DNA of 32,954 bases from an uncultured Bacteroidales bacterium (GTDB lineage Bacteria > Bacteroidota > Bacteroidia > Bacteroidales > FEN-979), in assembly GCA_903885595.1 (NCBI GenBank), contig CAISJJ010000253.1:1-32954 (forward strand), read 5' to 3'. Position 1 is the stretch's first letter. Each line of letters begins with the position of its first letter. The notes under the pieces were generated by a model that was not told where the DNA came from, made no database searches, and saw only the letters and a list, made by a program, of their open reading frames with translations. The translations under genes were made by a program, and so were the position numbers. This document shows, one piece after another, positions 24,428 to 32,897 of this stretch.

Positions 24428-27250
24428 CTATTTTTTTTCGGGCATTAAAACAACCCGTACATAATGATCGGGCTTGAAGAAGGTGACGGCTGCTGCTTTC
24501 AAATCGTCGATGGTGACTGAATTTACCTTTTCGTTAAAGGATGCAATTGCGCCTGGCGCGTCGTGATTATAATAGAGCGATTCAAGTTTGCTGAGCCAGA
24601 AGTTATTCTTTTCGAGATCGGTCTCCCTGCCGCGGATCATCGCCTCCTGGGCCTTTTTAAGGTCAACTTCGGTAGGCCCGTTTTTCCTGAGCTTTTTAAT
24701 CTCTCCAAAAACTGCCTTGGTCAGTTTACCGGTAGTTTTGGGTGAACATCCGAACATGATCATCATCTGGAAGATGGGTTGCGGATACTGCTCCAGGTTC
24801 ATCCTCACCTGGGGTGAATACACGCCGCTCATCTTCTCACGAATTACTTCGACCAGCTTGATTCCGATGATTTCCCTGATCATATTGATCAGGAGGACAT
24901 TTTTTTCATTCCATTCAATTTTTTCCGACATAACGAGTCCGACCATGCTCTGAGGATCGGTGCCTTTATATATCGTGCGGTTCGTAACCCCTTCGGCAAA
25001 CTTTGGGGAGGTATCCTTCCATGTTTCATGGCGGCTAAGCGCAGGGAGGCTTCCGAAATACTGCTCAATCATGGGTGCGATCGAATCAATATTGAAATTG
25101 CCGACCAGGAAAAAATTAAAATCACCAGCATCAGCAAACCGGTCTTTGTAGATTTTATAGATTTCATCCAGTTTTACTTCATTAAGCTGCGCTGGTGATG
25201 GGAAAACTACCATCCGCTTGTATCCGGGATATACAGATTTAAAAAGGGTATCGTAAAATGACATGATCGGACTGCTGCTCATAAATTTCAGCTGGTTTTC
25301 CATTTGCGACATAAAGGCTTTGAAAGCTGTCGTGTCCTTCCGGGGTTGATTGACATAGAGATAGATCAGCTGCATCATAGTTTCAAAATCCTTTGGTGTG
25401 CTGCTTCCCCTGAAACCCTCCTGCACATCGGAAATATAGGGATTGATTTGAATATTCTTGCCTTTCAGCTTTTTCTCAAGTTCAATATTGTCAAAATCGC
25501 CAATCCCGCTCATATCAATTACCTGGGAGGCATAATTGGCCGACATGAATTCCTGGTCGGGCACCAGTGAATGACCACCAAGGCTGTAGGCGGTAACAAG
25601 AATTTCGTCGTTTTTAAAGCTGGTTGGTTTCAGCACGACAGTGATCCCGTTTGAAAGTTTCAATTCGGTAAAGCCAAGCTCTTTATTCTCTGTACGGTTT
25701 ATGATTTTTCCCGGTTGTACAATCCCGCTGACCAAAGGCGCCGTACTGAAATTATCAACATAGGCCTCCAATGGCGCAGTCTTCGATTGTTGGATGATAT
25801 TGAGAACCTCACTGGCGGTAGGGACCTTTACATTTTCTTTTTCAGGCGCCATGATGATCAGCGCCATATTGTTATCGGTCACCCATTTCTTTGCAAGGGC
25901 ATTGATGTCCTCAATTTTGATATCCGGTAACAAATGTTTAACGTATTTGAACTTTTTCTGGGCGCCGGGAATGGCATCGCCTGAAAGATAATTGTTCACA
26001 TATTCGCTGCAAAATGATGGTGATTCTGTTTTGTCAAACTCCTTTGAAGCCTTTTCATACTGGCTTGTCATCTCTTCCTTCTGGCGGTCGAGTTCTGTCT
26101 GGGTAAATCCGAATCTTTTAACCCGTTCATTTTCTGCCAGCAGTACTTCCAGGCTTTTGTCGATCTGGCTTTCCTTTGCCATGGCATTGATCACATATGC
26201 ATCTTTGTTTCTTGCCAAAAAGCGCCCATACCCCGATCCGGCGAAAACATAAGGGGATTCGGGTTTTTGTGAGATTTCATTGAACCGGTTGTTGAGCATT
26301 TCAGTGAATAACTCCGACAGAAGCTTATCACGGAAATCGCCCAGGTTTTTTTCGGGTGTAAGCGGATGTTTGTAGAACATCATGACGAAATTGTTTGTAG
26401 CCTCCTTATCGGTTGCAATGGCGATAAGCGGTTCGGTATTATCGGGGATGTCGTAGTTTACACGTTCTTTTTCGGTTGCCGGATTTTTTAACCCTGAAAA
26501 GTGAGCTTTGATTTTTGCCTCGGTTTCGGCCGGATCGACATCACCAACAACAATGATGGCCTGGAGATCGGGCCGGTACCAGTCGTTGTAGAAGTCCCTG
26601 AGGGTTTCATGCTTGAATTCCTCGATAACCTCAACTTTGCCAATGGGAACTCTTGTAGCGTAACGGGAATCTTTAAGTACCACAGGCAGGTATTTCTTCA
26701 TCATACGGTCCTGTGCTCCAAGCCCCAGTCGCCATTCTTCAACGATGATGCCGCGTTCTTTATCGATCTCTTTGTCATCGAGCGAAGCATAATGAGCCCA
26801 TTCTTCGAGTACTTTATAACCTTTTTCCACTAGGGCTGTATCATCTGTCGGCAGCTGAAGCATATAAACCGTTTCATCAAAACCCGTGTAGGCGTTGATA
26901 TCCGCCCCAAACCTGACTCCTGTCTTTTGCAGGAAATCGATCAGCTCATTCTTGGGAAAGCTCCTGGTGCCATTGAAGTTCATGTGTTCCATGAAATGCG
27001 CAAGGCCTTGCTGATCATCGTTTTCGAGAATCGAACCGGCATTCACCACCAACCTCAGTTCAACCCTTTTCTCTGGTTTTTTATTCTGACGGATGTAGTA
27101 GACAAGGCCATTATCCAGTTTGCCGATCGTGACATTGGGATCGATGGTAAGTTTCGTGGTAAGATCAACGGTTGACTGCTGACTGAATACGGCAGGGATG
27201 ATCAAGAGCAGAAAGCTTATAATCAGCGACTTAATGATTGAATTTTTCAT
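24428..27250 (-). CDS. M16 family zinc metalloprotease (pitrilysin/PqqL-like), exported
   Basis: 940 residues from ATG 27250. A signal peptide (to about residue 24) is followed by the M16 fold twice. The first domain is active: inverted zinc motif HFMEH at 85-89 (His85, Glu88, His89), with the third ligand in ERGIIVEEWR near Glu171-172. The second half repeats the fold without HxxEH and helps form the closed chamber. The full-length two-pair layout (about 930-940 residues) matches PqqL-type periplasmic proteases, which cut small unfolded polypeptides. Substrates are unknown. The frame is open to 27271, but the added seven residues spoil the signal peptide. It abuts smpB. Confidence 0.95.
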   Translation of the reverse strand: MKNSIIKSLIISFLLLIIPAVFSQQSTVDLTTKLTIDPNVTIGKLDNGLVYYIRQNKKPEKRVELRLVVNAGSILENDDQQGLAHFMEHMNFNGTRSFPKNELIDFLQKTGVRFGADINAYTGFDETVYMLQLPTDDTALVEKGYKVLEEWAHYASLDDKEIDKERGIIVEEWRLGLGAQDRMMKKYLPVVLKDSRYATRVPIGKVEVIEEFKHETLRDFYNDWYRPDLQAIIVVGDVDPAETEAKIKAHFSGLKNPATEKERVNYDIPDNTEPLIAIATDKEATNNFVMMFYKHPLTPEKNLGDFRDKLLSELFTEMLNNRFNEISQKPESPYVFAGSGYGRFLARNKDAYVINAMAKESQIDKSLEVLLAENERVKRFGFTQTELDRQKEEMTSQYEKASKEFDKTESPSFCSEYVNNYLSGDAIPGAQKKFKYVKHLLPDIKIEDINALAKKWVTDNNMALIIMAPEKENVKVPTASEVLNIIQQSKTAPLEAYVDNFSTAPLVSGIVQPGKIINRTENKELGFTELKLSNGITVVLKPTSFKNDEILVTAYSLGGHSLVPDQEFMSANYASQVIDMSGIGDFDNIELEKKLKGKNIQINPYISDVQEGFRGSSTPKDFETMMQLIYLYVNQPRKDTTAFKAFMSQMENQLKFMSSSPIMSFYDTLFKSVYPGYKRMVVFPSPAQLNEVKLDEIYKIYKDRFADAGDFNFFLVGNFNIDSIAPMIEQYFGSLPALSRHETWKDTSPKFAEGVTNRTIYKGTDPQSMVGLVMSEKIEWNEKNVLLINMIREIIGIKLVEVIREKMSGVYSPQVRMNLEQYPQPIFQMMIMFGCSPKTTGKLTKAVFGEIKKLRKNGPTEVDLKKAQEAMIRGRETDLEKNNFWLSKLESLYYNHDAPGAIASFNEKVNSVTIDDLKAAAVTFFKPDHYVRVVLMPEKK

Positions 27251-27388
27251 ATACTGGAGTTTAAAAATCATCTGTTGGATTCCAGTGCAATTTTACCATT
27301 TTTTCGGCAAAGTCCCAAGTTAAATATTCCAGTGAGATACCTGGGGAAGACATGAAGAAAAACGAAAAGCAATCAGTCAAATTTATTC

Positions 27389-27416
27389 CAATCAATCAAT
27401 CAATCAATCAATCAAT
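27389..27416. repeat. Seven CAAT tetramers (ATTG family) upstream of GT2
   Basis: Seven perfect CAAT units (28 bp). Read on the other strand they are ATTG repeats, and an ATTTGACTGATTG-like stretch follows at 27370-27382, so it belongs to the octamer/tetramer family seen around DUF721. Confidence 0.92.
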
Positions 27417-27456
27417 TTATTCAGAAGAAATGTACCTTACCAGGAAATAAAATCAT

Positions 27457-27464
27457 TATTTTTG
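27457..27464 (+). promoter_or_regulatory. Candidate -7 box of the GT2 promoter
   Basis: TATTTTTG fits TAnnTTTG and would give a leader of about 97 nt before the GT2 ATG at 27568. No -33 TTTG at the expected distance. Confidence 0.35.
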
Positions 27465-27567
27465 ACGCATCGACTCATTCATCAAATAAGGTCTTTTGTT
27501 TGCCATGAAGAACTTACAAAACAGACTCTTAACCTCATGAACTATTAAGCCCTTGACCTCCAGCATA

Positions 27568-28299
27568 ATGAATATATCAGACCCAGTTTACCTCAGCGTC
27601 GTTGTTCCATCGTTTAAGTCAGCCGGAATATTAGAAAAAAACCTCCCGGTTTTACTATCTTATCTGAAGAAGCAGGATTACACATGGGAGGTGATAGTGG
27701 TGGATGATGGAAGCGATGATCATGGCGCCACTGAGGCTGTTTGCAGCAAAATGGGTTGTGTTTTCAGCCAGAACAAACGGAATATGGGCAAGGGAGCCGC
27801 AGTGCGCAATGGAATGAAAAAGGCAAGTGGCCGGTTCCGGATTTTTACCGATGCCGATATTCCCTATGATTTAGATACGATAGGTGTTATTTTGAAATTT
27901 CTTGATTTTAAAGAATTCGATATTGTCATGGGAGACCGAAACTTACAGGATTCGGCCTACTTTCTGAAAATTCCGAAACTGCGCAAGATCACCAGCTGGT
28001 TTTTTACCTGTTTCGTAGGCACCATAGTTACTACCAATTACTTTGATACCCAATGCGGCATCAAAGGTTTCAAGGCTGAAATTGCCGATTTTATTTTTCA
28101 ACGTGCCCGTATTGATGAATTTGCATTTGATGTCGAGATTATCTATATTTCACTGAAGCGGAGGTTTGAAATAAAGCGGATTCCTGTTCGGCTGAGAAAC
28201 CAGGAAAAATCAACGGTTCGTGTTTTGCGCCACGGAATGGTCATGTTTATTGATCTCTTCAGAATGAAAATCAACAACATGAGAGGGTACTACAAATAG
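27568..28299 (+). CDS. GT2 glycosyltransferase (polyprenyl/dolichyl-phosphate sugar type)
   Basis: 243 residues from ATG 27568. The GT-A fold starts LSVVVPSFKSAGILEKNLP; VIVVDDGSDD at 42-51 binds the nucleotide; NKRNMGKGAAVRNGM is the DPM1-like sugar-nucleotide loop; DAD at 95-97 is the metal site; later DTQCGIKGFK and the C-terminal VEIIYISLKRRFEIKRIPV are typical of dolichyl-phosphate mannose synthase-like GT2 enzymes. It lacks the C-terminal membrane helices of GtrB. It probably makes a polyprenyl-phosphate sugar donor at the inner membrane, which would suit the neighbouring GT87-type enzyme. Its last 90 bp overlap the convergent GT87 gene. The open frame extends to a TTG at 27553. Confidence 0.9.
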   Translation: MNISDPVYLSVVVPSFKSAGILEKNLPVLLSYLKKQDYTWEVIVVDDGSDDHGATEAVCSKMGCVFSQNKRNMGKGAAVRNGMKKASGRFRIFTDADIPYDLDTIGVILKFLDFKEFDIVMGDRNLQDSAYFLKIPKLRKITSWFFTCFVGTIVTTNYFDTQCGIKGFKAEIADFIFQRARIDEFAFDVEIIYISLKRRFEIKRIPVRLRNQEKSTVRVLRHGMVMFIDLFRMKINNMRGYYK

Positions 28300-29481
28300 T
28301 AGATCATTTTTTTCACTTACCATCTCCCAGTTCAACTTCAGCCATACTGCCAGCAGCGGCACCACCATCAATGCATATTGATTTATAAAGAGATCCCTGA
28401 TATATTCGGGAAAAAAATAGGTAGGTGAAAAACTTGAAATGATAAGGGCGAACCACAACAGAGCTATATCAGTTTTTGTTTTTTCACACAGGATAAACCA
28501 AATGGCTACGCCAACGAAACCAACAATAATGGTGGGGGATTCACTGCCGGTGCTTGCAAGAATGATAAACAGCAGCGCTGATGCCAGCACCCGGAGCTGA
28601 AAAACAGGATTTTTAAATTGCGATATTTTCAGGAAGGGTAATGCAAATATCAGCAATCCGGGTATGATAAAATATAGGTTGGATAATGTTGAATCGTGTA
28701 AAACCCTGCGAAACATACCCATAACACAAACGTCGGTGCGGCTGTTTTCAAGCATGACATTCAATGAATTTTTATGCACCAATACCTGGGACCAATCAAT
28801 ATAACACTGAAGGGTGTAATCGATTCCCACCACGGCCATTGGCAGAATGAAGAGGATTATTGTCCAAAACACAAGATAAAGCACATATCTGGCTTTATCT
28901 TCAACAAAAAAGAAAAATACCAGTCCAATGATTCCGTATAACTTGATAAAAGTCCCCAGTACCAGGAAGAAAGCAGCCCAGATGTACTGCTTGCGATGAA
29001 TCTGCGTATAACTTAAAACAATTAATGCCACGGTTACGGCATGAAACTGACTGTTAAACATAGCTGTAATCAGGCAGTTGATGACGATCCAGCTTACAAT
29101 CGCCCTGTTTTTTTCACTTACGGGCAACTGGTAGATTGCATACAGCAAAATCAGCGAATTAAGAAATGTCCAGAGTGTGTAACTGATAAAGGGAGGCAAT
29201 AAGGCAAATGGTGCAATAAAAATGGCAAAGACAGGCCCGTAGAGGTACAAATCAAAATATTCGCGGGGATAAGCGACATAGAGATTTTTATGGTCTATCA
29301 GGTGGTGAAAACTGGATTCGAAAATAAGAAAGTTATTGATTTCCAGCTTTGTGCCAATTATATATTGAATTATTACAGCTCCAATACCGGCCAGTATCCA
29401 AAGAATAATAACAGTTTGTTTTTTAAGCAGGAATTGAAAATCGTACGTCACATCAGTTGTCTTTAATTTGTACCCTCTCAC
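28210..29481 (-). CDS. GT87 (DUF2029)-like membrane glycosyltransferase
   Basis: 423 residues from a GTG at 29481 (an alternative GTG at 29451 would avoid overlap with the deacetylase gene). About ten hydrophobic helices are visible. The first periplasmic loop holds FHHLIDHKNLYVAYPREYFDLYLYGPVFAIFIAPF, the pattern of GT87/DUF2029 enzymes that take polyprenyl-phosphate sugars on the outer face of the inner membrane. The protein continues 30 codons into the antisense of GT2 (VVPSHVVDFHSEEINKHD...), so this polar tail is probably not part of the conserved fold. Its neighbours, GT2 and a polysaccharide deacetylase, suggest a surface glycan. Confidence 0.78.
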   Translation of the reverse strand: MRGYKLKTTDVTYDFQFLLKKQTVIILWILAGIGAVIIQYIIGTKLEINNFLIFESSFHHLIDHKNLYVAYPREYFDLYLYGPVFAIFIAPFALLPPFISYTLWTFLNSLILLYAIYQLPVSEKNRAIVSWIVINCLITAMFNSQFHAVTVALIVLSYTQIHRKQYIWAAFFLVLGTFIKLYGIIGLVFFFFVEDKARYVLYLVFWTIILFILPMAVVGIDYTLQCYIDWSQVLVHKNSLNVMLENSRTDVCVMGMFRRVLHDSTLSNLYFIIPGLLIFALPFLKISQFKNPVFQLRVLASALLFIILASTGSESPTIIVGFVGVAIWFILCEKTKTDIALLWFALIISSFSPTYFFPEYIRDLFINQYALMVVPLLAVWLKLNWEMVSEKNDLLFVVPSHVVDFHSEEINKHDHSVAQNTNR

Positions 29482-30253
29482 GATTGCCGATGGATTCGGT
29501 ATATTCTTTCATGGTAATAAAATCCCCCTTCCCCTTTAACCAGCAAAGGTATTTTTCAAGTCTTTTCAGCAAGTACACTCCGGAATGTCTTTTCATATAC
29601 CAGGGCATGGTGACTGCAGACAGATCGGTAAATTCCCACGGATGGAAATAAAGATTCAGAAATCCATTTTTACGTAATGTCATCTTTGATAAAAACCTGT
29701 AATACGGGACAGGGAAATTTTTAAAAGAGAGCCAGAACAAAGGGATCCGCAGAAAGGGGCTTACCGCAACAGGAATGTTCAGAATATGGTCGTTATAAAA
29801 CGGTTTCAATGGTTTATCACGGTTATCGTATCTTCCGGGTATATAGGTGGGATTTAATGACGAATTATAACGGTAGCCTGCCTCAAATAATACGATGTCA
29901 TTCACTGGTTTCAAAAATGGTCGCCTGAATCCAATAATCTCCTGCCCTGTAATTTCTTCTAAAATTTTCTTAGACGCTGAAAGGTCGTTTTTTTCATTAA
30001 AACTACCATGAAACATTGCGTGGGAGGCAATCTCATGTTTTACCGATAAATTGCGTATGAGTGTTTTATTATGAAGGGCGAAAGTTCCTGTTGTAAACAA
30101 GGTCGCCCTTATTTCAAGCTTGTCAAGCACATTGCTGATTAAAAGCAAACCCTGCCTCGAAACTTCTATTTGTTCAGGTAAGGAAATTTTGTTGCCGTAT
30201 TCCAAAGGAAGGTCAAACTCTTCAACATCAAAGGTCAGAAATATGTCAGGCAT
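29453..30253 (-). CDS. Polysaccharide deacetylase (NodB/CE4-like)
   Basis: 266 residues, no signal peptide. The N-terminal FLTFDVEEFDLP carries Asp9; the metal site HEIASHAMFH contains His78 and His82; FRRPFLKP corresponds to the CE4 Arg-Pro-Pro motif; later FHPWEFTD is the His-containing final motif. The missing signal peptide suggests a cytoplasmic enzyme of the PuuE/DUF3473-like branch, which in gene clusters for exopolysaccharides removes acyl groups from sugar carriers. Its 3' end overlaps the GT87 gene start by 29 bp (or is 1 bp apart if the GT87 start is 29451). A TAGGTTTG box at 30314-30321 may be its -7 element. Confidence 0.85.
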   Translation of the reverse strand: MPDIFLTFDVEEFDLPLEYGNKISLPEQIEVSRQGLLLISNVLDKLEIRATLFTTGTFALHNKTLIRNLSVKHEIASHAMFHGSFNEKNDLSASKKILEEITGQEIIGFRRPFLKPVNDIVLFEAGYRYNSSLNPTYIPGRYDNRDKPLKPFYNDHILNIPVAVSPFLRIPLFWLSFKNFPVPYYRFLSKMTLRKNGFLNLYFHPWEFTDLSAVTMPWYMKRHSGVYLLKRLEKYLCWLKGKGDFITMKEYTESIGNRERVQIKDN

Positions 30254-30358
30254 GGACGCGTATCGGAGGAAAACAACTTAACGTTAGTCACAGTTGCAAC
30301 TTTTTTGAGCTGGCAAACCTAGTAAAAAAATCATTTGGTTGTGAAGGTCACATATAAA

Positions 30359-32782
30359 TTAAATCATCACCGAAATCCCGAGGAAGAAGTTGATCATCGC
30401 CTGCGGAAAGTAACCATTCAGCTCATTGTACTCACCTCCCCTGAAATAGGGGTAGACCCATGCATTGGTCTCATACCTGACGCTGAAGAGGTTGTTAACG
30501 GCAAAGTTGAAACTGATCTGTTCGAAGAACCCGGTTTTCAGCGTAAACATGCCGCTGATCCCATTCACGAAATAGCCTTTCAATGAACGTGCTTCAGTGG
30601 ATGTATTGTCGATATACTGCTTGCCGGTGTATTTCGAATTCAGGCTCATTGAGAGTTGCGGCAGGGGCCTGTATGTAATGGCGCTTCCCGCGGTGAAACC
30701 CGGCGAAAACGAAAGATTGGTCTTCCCCAGGTCATTGCTTTGCTGGCCCAGGTAATTCCAGTCAGCGTCGTACAGGTCGATACGCTGCACGAAATCCTTT
30801 ATCTTGTTGCTGCTGACGGTGGCTGTGACATTCCATGCAAGCTTTTTTCTGAACAATTCAAGCGCTGCCGAAACTTCGATACCCTCCCTGTAACTGTTTG
30901 GTGCATTGACCATCACCGCTTCGCCAACATTATTGATTTCGCCTGTGAGCACAAGCTGGTTCCGGTAATCCATGTAATACAGATTGGTTGCGATTGTAAA
31001 ATTGGGGAGACGGAGCGTGTAACCCAGTTCATAATCATAGAGGGTTTCGTTGGTGGGCTCCTTCCCGGGATCGGCATCCTTATAATTGTTCCGGCTTGGT
31101 TCACGGTTTGCCACCCCGACAGAGAAATAGAGATCGTTTTGTTTGTTGAGTTCGAAAAAGAGACCGCCTTTTGGGTTGAAAAAGTTAAAGAGATGCTGCT
31201 GGTCGAGGGTTCGCAGGTTGTCAAGTGTTCCTTCCATCGTGTAACTTACCCTTCGGTACTGAAGATCAGCAAACAGATTCAGTTTTTTCAGCAGCTGGTA
31301 GCTGGCTTTCCCATAAATGTTGAAATCATTTTTTAACCCGGTATTGAAGTACCAGTTTCGGGCATTGTCGCCGTTTGAGGCATATTCAGCCCATATGATC
31401 TTGCCGTAATGTTGCCCGTAATATTGGTTTAATGCACCACCCAGGGTGATTTTCAGTTTTTCAGGGATAGAATAGTTACTTGAAAAAGTCAACCCGTAGA
31501 AGTGATTGTCCATCATTTTGCGGTTTACCAGGTCGGTTGTGTTCATGGTACTGTCGCCGATAACAACATCGTTGAGTCCGTAATCTGAGAAAGAGGCATC
31601 CTGCTTATAATTCTCATAATACCCGCGACCCTTTGTGTAATGGATTGCAGCGTTGAAATTCCAGTTTTTTACAAGCATCTGCGAGAACAATACCTGGTAA
31701 TTATCTTGTTGGTAATTGTCTGTTTGATCCATATAATAGTCAATATTGCCATTTTTATCAGTGTATTCTCCTGCCGGATTATAGGTGCGGTTGGTCGCAA
31801 GAGAATCTTTTGGAACTCCTTCCCACGCCTGGTAGGTTCGTTCAAAGCCCGAAAAGGTGATGAGCCGGATGGTTGTTTTTTTTCCGTAATAGCCGCCCGA
31901 AATATAGTAGGATTTGAGATTTGAAAAGGCACGGTCGATGTAGCCGTTGGAATGAATGTAGGATAACCGGCCATCAACACTTATTTTATTGGCCAGGAGA
32001 CCCGTCCCGAAACGCAGGGTCGATTTGAAGGTATTGTATGATCCACCGGAAATATCGAGTTCGCCATAGGGATCCTGGTGCAGATCGGAGGTGAGAAAAT
32101 GAATGGATGCCCCAAACGCGCCGGCTCCGTTTGTCGAGGTGCCAACACCCCGTTGTATTTGTATATTTTCGGCAGAGGATGCAAGGTCGGGCAGGTCGAC
32201 AAACCATACTCCCTGTGATTCGGCATCATTGACCGGAATCCCGTTGATGGTAACGTTGATGCGTGTGAGGTCTGTTCCACGGATGCTGATGCCCGAATAG
32301 CCTACGCCGTTTCCGGCATCGGAAGTTACCACGGTCGATGGTGTTGTTTGCAGCAGGTATGGAATATCCTTCCCAAAATTCACTGCTTTGATCTCTTTGT
32401 TAGTGATGGAAGAATAGGCAGTGGGGTATTTATCCTGTGCCCTTGTTGCCACAATATTTACCTCATCCCCCATCAGGATGGTCCCATCCAGCTCAAAGCT
32501 GACGATTGTATCGTTACGCAGATAGAGCTGTCGTTTTTCTGTTTTAAAACCGACAAAAGAAACGATGAATGTCAACTTTCCATGCTTAAGGTTGGAAATG
32601 GAAAAATGCCCGGCTCCATCTGAGATTGCTGAGACAGATTTTGTTTCAATCGAAATATGGGCGCCAGGCAACGGCTTTTTTTCCAGTTTATCAACAATGA
32701 TTCCGGATACTGTGATTTGGGCAGATACCAAAGTGGCTGACAGGTTCAACCCCCAAAGCATAATAAAAGCAATTGTTTTCAT
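30359..32782 (-). CDS. TonB-dependent outer-membrane receptor, probably for thiamin
   Basis: 807 residues from ATG 32782. After the signal peptide (ends SATLVSAQ, residue 22) comes a carboxypeptidase-regulatory-like domain (24-100: VSGIIVDKLEKKPLPGAHI, VSFVGFKTEKRQL), then the plug (about 112-232, with GYSGISIRGTDLTRINVTINGIPVND and VQRGVGTSTNGAGAFGASI-like blocks), then the 22-strand barrel. A TPP riboswitch lies just upstream, so the receptor should rise when thiamin is short. This matches the thiamin-regulated receptor class (Omr1) described for this phylum; the substrate assignment rests on that regulation. The frame opens at a TTG at 32788, but the ATG is preferred. A thiamin ABC/PnuT partner is not in the window. 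Confidence 0.93.
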   Translation of the reverse strand: MKTIAFIMLWGLNLSATLVSAQITVSGIIVDKLEKKPLPGAHISIETKSVSAISDGAGHFSISNLKHGKLTFIVSFVGFKTEKRQLYLRNDTIVSFELDGTILMGDEVNIVATRAQDKYPTAYSSITNKEIKAVNFGKDIPYLLQTTPSTVVTSDAGNGVGYSGISIRGTDLTRINVTINGIPVNDAESQGVWFVDLPDLASSAENIQIQRGVGTSTNGAGAFGASIHFLTSDLHQDPYGELDISGGSYNTFKSTLRFGTGLLANKISVDGRLSYIHSNGYIDRAFSNLKSYYISGGYYGKKTTIRLITFSGFERTYQAWEGVPKDSLATNRTYNPAGEYTDKNGNIDYYMDQTDNYQQDNYQVLFSQMLVKNWNFNAAIHYTKGRGYYENYKQDASFSDYGLNDVVIGDSTMNTTDLVNRKMMDNHFYGLTFSSNYSIPEKLKITLGGALNQYYGQHYGKIIWAEYASNGDNARNWYFNTGLKNDFNIYGKASYQLLKKLNLFADLQYRRVSYTMEGTLDNLRTLDQQHLFNFFNPKGGLFFELNKQNDLYFSVGVANREPSRNNYKDADPGKEPTNETLYDYELGYTLRLPNFTIATNLYYMDYRNQLVLTGEINNVGEAVMVNAPNSYREGIEVSAALELFRKKLAWNVTATVSSNKIKDFVQRIDLYDADWNYLGQQSNDLGKTNLSFSPGFTAGSAITYRPLPQLSMSLNSKYTGKQYIDNTSTEARSLKGYFVNGISGMFTLKTGFFEQISFNFAVNNLFSVRYETNAWVYPYFRGGEYNELNGYFPQAMINFFLGISVMI

Positions 32783-32796
32783 GATCAATGTTATTT

Positions 32797-32870
32797 TCCT
32801 ACGCCGGCATTATCCGGATCAGGTTATTGGGGTATAATCTCAGCCCTTGTATTAAGGCACCCCCTCTGGA
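32797..32870 (-). promoter_or_regulatory. TPP (THI-box) riboswitch
   Basis: On the minus strand the core is complete: GGGGGTGCC, CTGAGA in the P3/J3-2 region, TACCCC (P2), ACCTGATC, CCGGATAATGCCGG (P5 hairpin) and GCGTAGG. The aptamer ends about 14 nt before the receptor ATG, leaving no room for a terminator hairpin, so control is probably of translation initiation: TPP binding would hide the start region. Confidence 0.97.
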
Positions 32871-32882
32871 GAAGTATCGGAG

Positions 32883-32890
32883 CAAAAGTA
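32883..32890 (-). promoter_or_regulatory. -7 box of the riboswitch-receptor promoter
   Basis: TACTTTTG on the minus strand is a full TAnnTTTG match about 13 bp before the aptamer, so transcription would begin right before P1. The -33 region is occupied by the GCGAGGTA repeat and lacks TTTG. Confidence 0.65.
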
Positions 32891-32897
32891 ATAAATT

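Larger units (their letters stand above)
27251..27567. other. Non-coding stretch between M16 protease and GT2
   Basis: 317 bp between divergent genes. It holds the CAAT tetramer array at 27389-27416, a nearby TCAGTC variant at 27373, a TATTTTTG -7-like box at 27457-27464 pointing to GT2, and an 11-codon ATG...TGA frame at 27505-27540 with no sign of selection. No RNA gene or hairpin terminator is evident. Confidence 0.6.

Noticed and set aside
27505-27540. 11-codon leader peptide ahead of GT2
   Set aside because: No run of regulatory codons and no attenuator hairpin; frames this short are common by chance.
30656-31336. 226-codon plus-strand open frame inside the TonB receptor
   Set aside because: Antisense to the barrel; no signal, motif or start context.
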